Positions 47,075 through 56,353 of a stretch of 64,000 nt of DNA are shown in pieces. Source of the DNA: Leishmania martiniquensis (Eukaryota; Euglenozoa; Kinetoplastea; Trypanosomatida; Trypanosomatidae). How positions within the stretch are numbered: position 1 is the first letter of the stretch; every line of letters starts with the position of its first letter. Location of the stretch: assembly GCF_017916325.1 (NCBI RefSeq), contig NC_090144.1:172501-236500 (forward strand). Reading direction: 5' to 3'. The notes beneath the pieces are model-generated. The model did not search any database, was not told the DNA's origin, and saw only the letters and a program-made list of their open reading frames with translations. A program made the translations under genes and the position numbers.

Positions 47075-47790
47075 GTGATGGTGATGGTGGGTGGCCCTCT
47101 CGAGGTGTGTGTCTGCAAGTCACACAGCGCTCCTCGTTGAGGGCCGAGGCGGTGAGGCTGGGCGATTGTGCTTCCTCTCGATTCCTTTCCCTACCAGCCC
47201 ACACCATCTGCACCCCCTTCCCTTTCGCTTTCGTTCCAGCTTCGTGCTCTCGCCGACGACGACACGCACACGCACACGCAGGCCGCTCCCCTTCAAGCCT
47301 TCACTGGCTACCTGTGTGAACTGAGTGGCTGGGTGCACACCTCCTCCTCACCCCCGCCTCTACACCCAGTGGGTACAACCACCTGCATGTGTCCACGCAC
47401 GTACACGCTCACGCACGCACCGCTCTCTCTCTCTCGCTTTCTTACAACACTCTTTCCGCCAAGCTCCTCACAACAGACACACATCTGACTGCTCGTACGC
47501 ACGCCTCTCGCTAACCTGCGAACGCCGCTTCTTACACATTACGTATCCCCACAGACATACCCCTTCGCTCACACCCGCACGCATATATCCTGTGTGTGTG
47601 TGTGTTTACAGATCTCGCGCTCCTTGTTTCTTTTCTGTTGGTGGTGGTGTGCCTGACACTCGTGCCCAAGGCTCAAAGTGTCGTAGGCGGGGCGGGGGAG
47701 GATCATCGCCGCGGCCGACATCGCCACCCACCATCTGAGAGGGGATGGAGGAGGCTGCAGCTCCTCGAAATCCGTAGCGGCTTTCCCATT

Positions 47791-47879
47791 GCTCTCCTTA
47801 CTTTTCTTCTCCTCTGCCCCCTCAACTCGCCTTCTCTCTCTCTATCGCTTCCGCGCCCAACCCCCACCTCGACCGGCAG
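47791..47879 (+). promoter_or_regulatory. Candidate trans-splice acceptor for LRR gene
   Basis: A long interrupted pyrimidine stretch (47791-47871) leads to CGACCGGCAG, with AG at 47878-47879, only 11 nt before ATG 47891. An upstream acceptor is possible. Confidence 0.4.
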
Positions 47880-47890
47880 GCACGAACGCC

Positions 47891-50800
47891 ATGGCATCCA
47901 CCCATGACGACTTCTACCAGAGTGATCGCCGCATCACGAGCGAAGCGGATGCGCGACTGACAAAAGTCACGGCGCTCTCTTCGCAAAGCCTCGCGCACTT
48001 CCCGACGCCACCGCCAGCGAGAGCGCCGCCGGCCGTGGTGACTGCTGCAGTCGCCGCGACTCCTTCCCCCAGCACAGCGCTGGGTCGGTACCGAGCAAAG
48101 CTGGAGGAGTGTGCTGAGCTGCATCATAAGGTGGAGGAACTGACGCGCACAAACGAAGTGATGGAGCAGCGTCTCGCGAGTTGTCAAGCAGAAGGGGTGC
48201 AGCTGCGTCAGGCCTTGCACCGACTGGAGTGCGTGCTGCAGCTCCGCAACGAGGAGCTGGTGCTGCTTCGTGAAGACCGGTGCCAGCGTGGTGGTGGTGG
48301 CGGCGGCGGGGATGGAGAGCTGACCCAGATGCGAATGATTCAGCCAGCGACTATGGCACCTGCACAATCGCTCGCCATTGGCCACGGAAGAGTAGGCCAA
48401 GAGATCGCCCAAACCGCTGAGGGCGCCGCAGCAGCTGATCAAGCGGTCATTATGGAGTACGTCAGCGCCTCCTGCTACTTGGGCTGCCCAACGCACCCGC
48501 AACTTATCCAGCGTCTTTTTGCCGCCGCCTCTGGAGAGGCATTGATCGCAACGGAGCCGCCGCTGACGTACGAGCAGAGCTCCGTGCTGCATCGCCTGCT
48601 TGCACGCCCGCCCAGTGGTGGTGAGGCTCTTACCACCGCCGTGCCCCCTCCGCTCTCCGCATTCCATGCGTGGGCGTCTAAGCGTCTGCGCACCTTCTCC
48701 GTCCGTTTTGAGGACGCATACGCCGGTGTATCGATTCTTTCAGATGCGCTGCTGCACTCCCTCCCCTCCCTCACTCAGTTGGAGGTGTGGTGCGTGGGCA
48801 GCGACGCTGCACTCGTCAAGCTGACAGATTCGCTGATGGGTGCCACGCAGGTGCACGCCCTGTCGCTCCCAGAGTTGGCCGCCGGCGATGAGGGCCTGCA
48901 AGCGCTGTGGCGTCTACTTCGAATGCGCAGCGCCATGGTTGCCTCGTGCACCACCGCTGAACCGGCAGCGGCGCCTTGCCCAGACTCGCTCGCGCTGGAG
49001 CTGTGCACCCTCGACCTCAGCGCATGCCACGTGGAGGATACGCTCACGCTGACTCAGCTCTACTGTCCCTCAGCCGAAGTGCTGCTTCTGCCACCAACAG
49101 AGCGCCTGACGGACAGTCTCCTCTCAGAGGTGCTGCAACGCTGTCCTCGTCTGCACACCCTTGACGTCTCGGGATGCGTGCGTTTGACCGACGCGTGCGT
49201 TGACTTTTTCAACGCCGCTCCGCAGCTTCGGGTTCTCGCGCTGGAGCATTGCCCGCACGTTCACCGTCTCCAGCTAAGCCATGTGGAAGTGCTGCTCTCA
49301 TCCCTCGCGCACGTGCACACGCTAACGAGCCGCAGCCTGCGCGTGCTGCCATTACCGGTGCAGCAGCGCGCCGTCTTCACCTCTCTCACGGCACCTCATC
49401 TCTCGCAGATCTGCTTGCACGGGCTATCCTTGGACGAAGAGGTACTGCGGCGGCTCAACGGACGTACCGGAGAGGGTGACGGCTGCGATGAAGGCGTGCG
49501 GCTTACCTCCGTCGCCTTCTCCGAGTGCACATTCGCCAGTGACGATGTCCTCATAGGGCTCCTCGCCTCGCAGAAGAATCTACAGCAGCTGCGTCTGTAC
49601 CACTGCAGGGGACTGAGTGACGCCTGCTGGACAGCGGCAGGAAAGAGAGGCCTGCCTGTCTTTACTGCCCTTCACACGCTGGAACTGATCAACCTGCGAA
49701 CCCTCACCGACGCAGCCCTCCGTGCGCTCATACACGCATGTCCATCCCTGCAGCACCTCAATCTCCACGGCGCGGGGTGGTCCGACCTGACAGACGCCAG
49801 CATCCGCCAGTTGGACCAGCTCGCCGGCCTACGCGTGCTGAACCTGCTGGCCCTGAACCCGAATCTCGTGACGGCCTCGGTAGTGACGGCACTGGTGCGA
49901 CGACTGCCGCGGTTACAGCGGTTGTACCACGAGACCGCCAGCACAGCGGTGGGGCACAGCGAGTCGGTGGAGAGTGATAGCAGGGGCACACTTAGCCGCC
50001 TTGACGCCGGGGATCTCGCCCCCGCATCGGTGCCAGCGCCCGTGATGGTTGAGAGGAGCGATGCGGAAGCGCGCTGGCAAGCGGCGCTGCGCGACTACCC
50101 TGTTCGCCTGCTTCGGCTGCAGCACCACAGCGCGCTGGTCTTGTGGACGGACCGGGCGCGCACCGCTGCGTCAAGTGCAAGTCGCGAGCGCATCGCAGAA
50201 GCAACGTGTCCATCTGGGCTTCCGAGAAGAGGAGGCGTTGGGCATGATGGGAGCAGCACGGAGTTGGCTGGGGCGGTGGCGGCTGAGCCATCGAAACTCT
50301 TCCCAGCAATGGTCACACGCACGATGGCAGCTGCCATGGCTGCCTCCGTGGCGTGGACAACAACGCTGCCTCCGCTAACCGCTTCTGCAGCATCTCGGAA
50401 AATGATGCCTGTCGAGGCGAGCCTTGACCACGTGGCGGGCGCCCCGCACGAGTCGGCCCATCTCTTCGCGTCACCGCGCCGTGATGCGGCACCATTATCA
50501 TCGGTAAGGCCCTTTGAGTCGGTGGAGCCCGTGGGCGTCGATGCGGACGAGTGTGGTCAAGTGTCCCTGGCTCCTGAACAGCAGAAGCAGCAGCAACTCC
50601 ACTCACCATCATCGTGCTCCTCCTCGTCCTCCGGTTCCTCGGCATGCAGCGAGCCGCTGACGCAGGAGAGCAGCCACGAAGGAGTAGGTCGCAGCATCAA
50701 GCGGTCACTGCTGCAGTGTGCCAACGCCGCCACAGCAGCAGCTGCTCAAACGTCCCAGCGCCGCCCCATACGCTTGGCGATGGGCGCTAACTGCACCGCC

Positions 50801-50899
50801 CGCCCTTCTGCAACAGCCGCAGCTGCCGTAGCGGTGACATCACAGGCTTGCACTGCGGAGACGGTCGAAGAAGCGCCCATGGGGCCATGGGAGGAGTAG
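47891..50899 (+). CDS. Leucine-rich repeat protein with N-terminal coiled coil
   Basis: The protein has 1002 residues. A coiled coil (about 66-130, with YRAKLEECAELHHKVEELTR and a second helix rich in Leu/Arg/Glu) is followed by an LRR region at about 265-680. The repeats are of the cysteine-containing, AMN1/F-box-partner type. Examples are LHTLDVSGCVRLTDACVDFF, LRVLALEHC, LQQLRLYHCRGLSDACW, LHTLELINLRTLTDAALRAL, LQHLNLHGAGWSDLTDASIR and LRVLNLLAL. Such repeats often recognise substrates of SCF ubiquitin ligases, but no F-box is visible, so a plain protein-interaction scaffold is as likely. The last ~300 residues are Ser/Ala/Gln-rich. The stop is followed, about 430 nt downstream, by a SIDER-like repeat in the presumed 3' UTR. 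Confidence 0.8.
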   Translation: MASTHDDFYQSDRRITSEADARLTKVTALSSQSLAHFPTPPPARAPPAVVTAAVAATPSPSTALGRYRAKLEECAELHHKVEELTRTNEVMEQRLASCQAEGVQLRQALHRLECVLQLRNEELVLLREDRCQRGGGGGGGDGELTQMRMIQPATMAPAQSLAIGHGRVGQEIAQTAEGAAAADQAVIMEYVSASCYLGCPTHPQLIQRLFAAASGEALIATEPPLTYEQSSVLHRLLARPPSGGEALTTAVPPPLSAFHAWASKRLRTFSVRFEDAYAGVSILSDALLHSLPSLTQLEVWCVGSDAALVKLTDSLMGATQVHALSLPELAAGDEGLQALWRLLRMRSAMVASCTTAEPAAAPCPDSLALELCTLDLSACHVEDTLTLTQLYCPSAEVLLLPPTERLTDSLLSEVLQRCPRLHTLDVSGCVRLTDACVDFFNAAPQLRVLALEHCPHVHRLQLSHVEVLLSSLAHVHTLTSRSLRVLPLPVQQRAVFTSLTAPHLSQICLHGLSLDEEVLRRLNGRTGEGDGCDEGVRLTSVAFSECTFASDDVLIGLLASQKNLQQLRLYHCRGLSDACWTAAGKRGLPVFTALHTLELINLRTLTDAALRALIHACPSLQHLNLHGAGWSDLTDASIRQLDQLAGLRVLNLLALNPNLVTASVVTALVRRLPRLQRLYHETASTAVGHSESVESDSRGTLSRLDAGDLAPASVPAPVMVERSDAEARWQAALRDYPVRLLRLQHHSALVLWTDRARTAASSASRERIAEATCPSGLPRRGGVGHDGSSTELAGAVAAEPSKLFPAMVTRTMAAAMAASVAWTTTLPPLTASAASRKMMPVEASLDHVAGAPHESAHLFASPRRDAAPLSSVRPFESVEPVGVDADECGQVSLAPEQQKQQQLHSPSSCSSSSSGSSACSEPLTQESSHEGVGRSIKRSLLQCANAATAAAAQTSQRRPIRLAMGANCTARPSATAAAAVAVTSQACTAETVEEAPMGPWEE

Positions 50900-51330
50900 G
50901 GCAGAGGCCTGATGACGGGACTGCGCATTTTCTCAGCCAACAGCTCTCCCTCTCTTTTGGGTGTGACTGTGTGCACTGTCAGACTTCAGCCTTTCCCCGT
51001 CTCCTGTGCGCACACAGGTTTCCCCCGCCCCCCCTCTCGGTACTTTTGTGTGCATGCTGGCCCGGCAGCCCCCACCCCCACCCCCCAACTGGCGGCTCTC
51101 GTACTCCCGCCCGCCTTCCTCCCCTCCACGACTGTTCGCATGCCCATCTTCCTCTCTTAGTTGTCGTTTACCTCGTACGATGTACTTTTACCGCCTGTCG
51201 ATGACACCTGCGCGATGGCGGCACCGTCTGTGGCAACAACGTGCTCCCGACACTTGCATGCAGATCCGCGCATTTTTTCTGTAAGCGCCTCCTGATCGAT
51301 GTTTCGATTCCTCTCAAATTGTATCAGCCC

Positions 51331-51779
51331 CCCCCTGATGGTGCTTCGGGGACACCTCACGGCGTGGCATCCCACGGGCCCCATACCTGGCTCTGCGCGG
51401 GGACGCTAAAGCAGTCCCCCACCACCACCACCCCTTCCCCCCCTCCGCCAATGCCGAGCCGCCCTTAGCGCTGGCGTGGCCGAGTGCCCGCGGCGTCGTG
51501 CGAATGCGAAGCGATGTATCTCTACGGATGCCGGCGGTCATGGCCTGCATGGCGCTGCGCCGGAGCGACCTGCGACTGTGAGCACATCTGCGCCATCTGC
51601 GGCATGGGCAGTGTGCGTGTGCGTCTGTGGTGGGGAGGGGGGGAAGGGAAGGGGGGCCCGAGCTACCACCCTCACCCACCCACGGAGTGAGGTTTGAGGC
51701 AGTGGCTGGGCTGGGGGGGGCATTCGACTCGTGTGATGCTGTGTCAGAGAGGTGGACGCGTTGACATGAAAGCGTCTGT
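51331..51779 (+). mobile_element. SIDER-like retroposon, copy C
   Basis: This 449-bp element runs from CCCCCTGATGGTGCTTCGGG to TTGACATGAAAGCGTCTGT. It is identical to copy D (62479-62928) except for one G in a G-run (7 versus 8). Similarity stops abruptly at both ends, giving sharp boundaries. It lies in sense orientation about 430 nt after the LRR stop, so it is probably in that mRNA's 3' UTR. In Leishmania, SIDER elements in 3' UTRs are known to affect mRNA stability and translation. The assignment to SIDER is inferred from size, copy number and location. Confidence 0.75.
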
Positions 51780-51788
51780 AGGGAAGCT

Positions 51789-51805
51789 CGTTTCCGCTGG
51801 AAACG
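51789..51805 (+). repeat. Small perfect hairpin next to copy C
   Basis: CGTTTCC pairs with GGAAACG across a GCT loop, just 10 nt after the end of the retroposon copy. Confidence 0.65.
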
Positions 51806-52920
51806 CGGGGGAGGGGAAAGCCGTGTCTGATGGCGCTGGTGCGCGACGCGGCCTGACCCTCATTTCTTCATGTTTTCTCTGCCCCGTCTTCGCAGGGAGG
51901 CGACTCTCATGCCGACTACTTCATCCCTCGCGTTAATCTTTGTGTGTGTATGTATAGGTGATGGAGGAAGGGAGGGAGCGTTCATGCCTTTACCCCATAC
52001 CGCTGCCCCTCTTCTCCTATCAGCGCACGTCTTCGCGATTTCTTTTTCCTTCTCTTTCCCTCTGCGTCTTTGTTGCATTCGATGTACAGCGACTCGAAGG
52101 AGCTGTCGCGCACGCAGCCTTCAAGTCAACTAAGATGCATGAATACCTCTTCGCGTCTCGCGCGCGCCCGTTATCCGCCGCCGCCGCCTCCTCTCCCTTG
52201 GTGCCGATTCACGTGTATATGGGCAGGTGCATCCGCACATGTGTGGGGGGGAGGCGGAAGAAAAAGAGAGCAAAGGAAAAATGCACAGCTCTCACCGTGC
52301 AGCTGCGCACAGATGCGCGCCCGGCATCGTTGTGTCATGCTGCTCGCGGCCCTCTTACACTCCTACCTGCCCCCCCCCTCTTCCCGCTGTACCACTACCT
52401 CCTCTTCCCTAAGGCTTCTCTGCCTCTTCTTCTCCGACTGGGTGTGCACTGGGCGACGGTGCACTCAGCCACAGCCAACACCACAATCAGCCGGCTTCAC
52501 CAACAACACCGCCACCCCGCGTGCTTCACCTGTCTTCGCGCCGCATCCATCCTCCGCAGGAGGGGGAGAAGCACTACAGCGAGCCAAGCAAAGGAAAAAA
52601 ACGAACAAAAGTGAGGCCCAGACAGCAGAGAAGGAGAGAGTGAGAGAGCGGAGGCCGGGAAGCTCACGCTTCTGTGGCACCACTTCTTTCACATACACGC
52701 CTCTCCACTACTCCTACCACCACCCCTCCCCTCGGGCGTGTCTGCCCGTGCGCCTACGTGCCTGCGTGTGAAAGGGGAGGGTAGGGGGCCTCTTTCTCCA
52801 GGAAAAGAGGCCTTGCATTGGCCGGCCGGCACACACACACACCAGCACGCTCATTGTAGCGAACGGCGCGTACACCGTGTCACCTCCAGCACCCTCCTCC
52901 TCGCATCCTGTCAGACGCGT

Positions 52921-52942
52921 CTTGCCTCGCTTTCCGCTTTAG
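52921..52942 (+). promoter_or_regulatory. Candidate trans-splice acceptor for 1123-residue gene
   Basis: A C/T-rich stretch ends in CTTTAG, with AG at 52941-52942, 39 nt before ATG 52982. The tract is moderate in quality. Confidence 0.4.
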
Positions 52943-52981
52943 CTCTTCCGTCTCGCGCCGCATCGCTCCCGCTGCTGTCGA

Positions 52982-55900
52982 ATGACCTCTCTAACGCACA
53001 GCCATGCGTCCAACACAGGCAGTCGATGTCACCACACACCGCTGCTGCAGGAGCGCAGCAACTCTCTGACGCGACGGCGGGAGATGCTGAAGCGCCAGAG
53101 CAGTCAGTCTTTCACATCACACTCCGCACTGCAGCAGGAGAAGTGTACAGACACAGATGTGGCTATGCCGGGCACCGTCGTCGTGTGCGGTGTGCGCTCC
53201 GCATTCCCTCTCATTCCACTGACCTCCAAGGCACCAACGGCAGGTGGCAGTGCGGTGCTCGATGTAAGGTCGTCCTCCGCTCTGTCTCGCCCGCCGCACG
53301 ATGCACCGACTCTGGGCCCTTGGTCATCCTCAGCCGCAGCTGCCCTCTCCCAACCCCAGCACCGCAGCAGCGACAATCGTGGCGGTGAGCCTCTCATGAA
53401 CAACGTCGCCGACTCGGCTGGATTGCCGCATGCCTTGCGCTCGTGCATACGTACACCTCGCAGCCCGCTTGACAGGCCGCCGCGAGCCCGCTCCTACGAT
53501 GGACAGCGACAGCAGCAGGCAGGCTTCGATGTGGAGGCAGACTCTGAAAAAGGCAGCCTTGACAGGGACGCAGAGGTAGACGAGGAAGAAGCGGCAGAGC
53601 ACGTAAGCGCCGTCAGCTCCGACGCCGGGTCACCGCAAAACAGCGATGCGGGCAGCAGTGAGGCGTACGCAAATCGTTTCGGCACCACCGCTGAGGTGAC
53701 TCAGCCGCTTGTCTCCTCGCAGAAAGATGCATCGTCTCAGGCTTTCGTTAACGGCGCTCCCTCTCACTCGCAGCCAACGTCAGCGCGCGCGTCAACACAT
53801 GCCATTGTGAAAGCCAACATGATCGAGACGCAGGAAGAACGCTGTAGCATTCATGCTGGCAGCAACAGCAGCAGTTCGGGGGTACTCGACGATGGCCAAG
53901 CAGAAAGCGTGGAGGAATGCCAGCGCGACGACCGCTATCTTGTGCAGGAATCATTTCAAAGAGGCATGGACGACGACGGGAGACGGCGCGCGTTGCACCC
54001 TGCAAAGCCACCCCGCCTGCACACACCCCACGCGCGACACAAACAGGTGGCTGTCTCTCCATATACGCAGGCGACGGCGACGGCATATCGGAGGAGTGTT
54101 AAGGCCTCAGTCGCCAAGGCACTCGCGTCGAGGACGGATCCAGCGAGCGCCACATCAGCCGCGCGGCTGCTCGCGATGACGGAGGGCCGCCACCGCTCAC
54201 CCGCCCCGGGAAAAGAGTCGCCTATTGCGCGAAGTGACGCCATGCCAGCGGCCCTGCAGACGATTGGTCCACGTGTGATGTCAGCATCTTCGCTTGCTCA
54301 CGCTCGGCAGAAGCGCTCTGGCATGTGCAGTATCCAGGCTAGCGCCACGGAGGTAGCAAGGGCGCATTCGCCCTCCTTGCAGACGCAGGAGCCGCGGTTG
54401 ATGTCTGCACCTGAGGCGCGACGTTGGATGGCGCACCATGCCGTTGAGTCGGAGGATCCATTGTACACGGACGAGGATCAGCAGCCGGGCGTGCTCAAAA
54501 CGATGGGCTTGTGCAATCTCTCGCGCCCCTCTGTCGATCCATCAAGGGCGAATTCGGGGCGCAGCATTTATAGCGCCCTGTTCGAGCATCCCTCCGAGAG
54601 CCCTGTCCCGGCAGAGGCTAGCGCTGATCAGCTGCACACCCAACGTGCCAGCTGCTGCTCCTCGGGCAAGGCATCTCCCTCCTCACCCATGGCGCCGCAA
54701 AAGGAAAGCATCGCCGGGGCCGCCGCGCCATCTTGCGCGCCCGTGAGTGAAGGTGTCGCGCAGCGTCCCTCCTCGCAGGACTCTCGGCGCGCATCCTCCG
54801 GAGGCACGAGCGATAGCGAGGAGCGTCAAGAGAGTCACCTGCCACCGGCAGAGCGAGCGGCCCCTGATGCGGTGACCAAGGGCACGGCCGTGGGTGCAGG
54901 TGGCCGTCGTCTTAGCGCAGTGGCTGAGTCGCAATCAAAACATCAGCTGCAGACACGCGAGGGAGACCTCGAAGACGGGGATTTCATTGATGGGATCAAC
55001 TGGATGGGTGGCAAAGAGCAGAGCATCGACGAGCGCTGCCACCGGCCGCGCCATGCGGAAGAGATGTGCGGTCTAGGAGGTGCAGCTTCGCGAGGAAGCG
55101 GCACCGGTGGGAGCTTTATGAGTCAGCATCACCTGCGCATGCAGGCAAGCATTAAGGAGCTGAACGATATCCGCTCTTCATGCGCGATCGTGCAGGAAAA
55201 CAGAAGTGAAGCCTACGCGGTCAAGTGCATCGACGCCTGCGGGAAGAGTAGCGATAGCACCGAATACGTCAGCTGCTACAATGTGGCTTGCCAGACATCA
55301 CAGCATCTGCTGCAGTCATCACGAGATGAGGTCCAGGTGCGTGTGGGGCACCACGAAGGAGAGGTGGATGAGGTCGAAGTCGGCAAGTTCAGCCCACTGG
55401 CCCCTCACTACGTTGGTGTCAACCGGTGGATGTGCGCCACCGGTGTTTGCCCAGAGTGTCACCCCAACTGGCAGGCGAGGGGTGGCAACAACGGGAAAAT
55501 GGAAGGGCGCGTCGAGTCGACGTGGCCGCTGGCCCCGCGCGTTGGTGTGGGCTACAGCGCCCCACCCCGCCTTCTCCTGTCGCAGAAGCATCACGGGCCA
55601 GAGGTCACAGTCACTGCAGGCTGCGACGCGCGCCTACCGCAGCTGCTATCATCCTGTCGCTCATCGGCGCGCGCGCACCCCCAACACACGCCCGCACGTT
55701 CGCTTCAGCCGCACGCTCAGATCGCATCGCCTGCACGCCAGCGCAGCACGTACATCACGAGTGATGGCAGCGGTGATCGTCACTACCGCCGCGACCACTA
55801 CTCGCCCACCGTCACCTCCTACCAGGGTGGGTACTGCTTCACGCGCGAGTGGGACTTACAGCAGCAGCAGCGGCGGCGTTGGCTGCGTGAACTGCAGATG

Positions 55901-56353
55901 GAGCAGAGAGCCCGTCGTGGAGCTACCGGGGCGGCATACACGTCCATGCTGCCCCTGACACGGCATGTCATGCAGTCGAGGGCGCAGACCGCCGGTGAGG
56001 AGCCCAGAAGCTATCGCTACTGCGATCTGCATTCGCAGCAGATGATGATACACACGGGGCTTGGTCGCGCAGACTTGGGGCTTGATAGCTACAACGACAC
56101 ACTACACGGGGCCCCTCTCATCGAGGCGTGGCAAGGCGACGACGACGGCGCGATGAGGGCGATCGGGAATTGTGAGGCCCGTCGGCAGATTAAGCCGTCT
56201 TATCTGGTGATGCCCACCTCAGCGGCGGTTATCGCCGCCGATCACAGCGGACATACACGCCCGGCCGCTGACAGCGCAGCCAAAGTGGGTCAGGCCAGTG
56301 TCTTGTACTGCAAGACGCGGCCGCACCATCACTCCCGTCTCTTGAGGGACTAG
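52982..56353 (+). CDS. Low-complexity protein of unknown function (1123 residues)
   Basis: I do not recognise this protein. It is Ser/Ala/Arg/His-rich over nearly its whole length and probably disordered. Stretches that look more ordered are few. One is at about 800-850 (VGVNRWMCATGVCPECHPNW), a Cys-x4-Cys-x2-Cys cluster that might bind a metal. Another is a basic, Gln-rich helix at about 955-985 (EWDLQQQQRRRWLRELQMEQ). No enzyme motif, signal peptide or membrane span is seen. The open frame is long and continuous with GC-rich third positions, like its neighbours, which supports coding. Possible roles include a cytoskeletal or scaffold protein, but nothing in the sequence decides this. Confidence 0.65.
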   Translation: MTSLTHSHASNTGSRCHHTPLLQERSNSLTRRREMLKRQSSQSFTSHSALQQEKCTDTDVAMPGTVVVCGVRSAFPLIPLTSKAPTAGGSAVLDVRSSSALSRPPHDAPTLGPWSSSAAAALSQPQHRSSDNRGGEPLMNNVADSAGLPHALRSCIRTPRSPLDRPPRARSYDGQRQQQAGFDVEADSEKGSLDRDAEVDEEEAAEHVSAVSSDAGSPQNSDAGSSEAYANRFGTTAEVTQPLVSSQKDASSQAFVNGAPSHSQPTSARASTHAIVKANMIETQEERCSIHAGSNSSSSGVLDDGQAESVEECQRDDRYLVQESFQRGMDDDGRRRALHPAKPPRLHTPHARHKQVAVSPYTQATATAYRRSVKASVAKALASRTDPASATSAARLLAMTEGRHRSPAPGKESPIARSDAMPAALQTIGPRVMSASSLAHARQKRSGMCSIQASATEVARAHSPSLQTQEPRLMSAPEARRWMAHHAVESEDPLYTDEDQQPGVLKTMGLCNLSRPSVDPSRANSGRSIYSALFEHPSESPVPAEASADQLHTQRASCCSSGKASPSSPMAPQKESIAGAAAPSCAPVSEGVAQRPSSQDSRRASSGGTSDSEERQESHLPPAERAAPDAVTKGTAVGAGGRRLSAVAESQSKHQLQTREGDLEDGDFIDGINWMGGKEQSIDERCHRPRHAEEMCGLGGAASRGSGTGGSFMSQHHLRMQASIKELNDIRSSCAIVQENRSEAYAVKCIDACGKSSDSTEYVSCYNVACQTSQHLLQSSRDEVQVRVGHHEGEVDEVEVGKFSPLAPHYVGVNRWMCATGVCPECHPNWQARGGNNGKMEGRVESTWPLAPRVGVGYSAPPRLLLSQKHHGPEVTVTAGCDARLPQLLSSCRSSARAHPQHTPARSLQPHAQIASPARQRSTYITSDGSGDRHYRRDHYSPTVTSYQGGYCFTREWDLQQQQRRRWLRELQMEQRARRGATGAAYTSMLPLTRHVMQSRAQTAGEEPRSYRYCDLHSQQMMIHTGLGRADLGLDSYNDTLHGAPLIEAWQGDDDGAMRAIGNCEARRQIKPSYLVMPTSAAVIAADHSGHTRPAADSAAKVGQASVLYCKTRPHHHSRLLRD

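Larger units (their letters stand above)
45079..47890. other. Long intergenic region with SIDER-like copy B
   Basis: At 2.8 kb this is the longest spacer in the window, with no supportable gene. It contains a GT tract (45372-45387), the reverse-oriented repeat copy B (45764-46217), an A-run (46251-46262), a CA tract near 46432-46446, GT tracts at 46565-46580 and 47057-47074, and long C/T tracts before the LRR gene. The 286-codon open frame at 45393-46253 is the antisense of the repeat, not a gene. Confidence 0.6.
50900..52981. other. Intergenic region with SIDER-like copy C
   Basis: A 2.1-kb spacer with no supportable gene. Copy C occupies 51331-51779, followed by a small hairpin (51789-51805). 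The rest is C/T tracts and a CA tract near 52831-52841. The 218-codon frame at 51958-52614 has no family motif and reads like UTR. Confidence 0.6.

Noticed and set aside
51958..52614. 218-codon open frame after copy C
   Set aside because: No family motif; dominated by Ser/Pro/Arg from C/T-rich sequence and broken by likely UTR signals.
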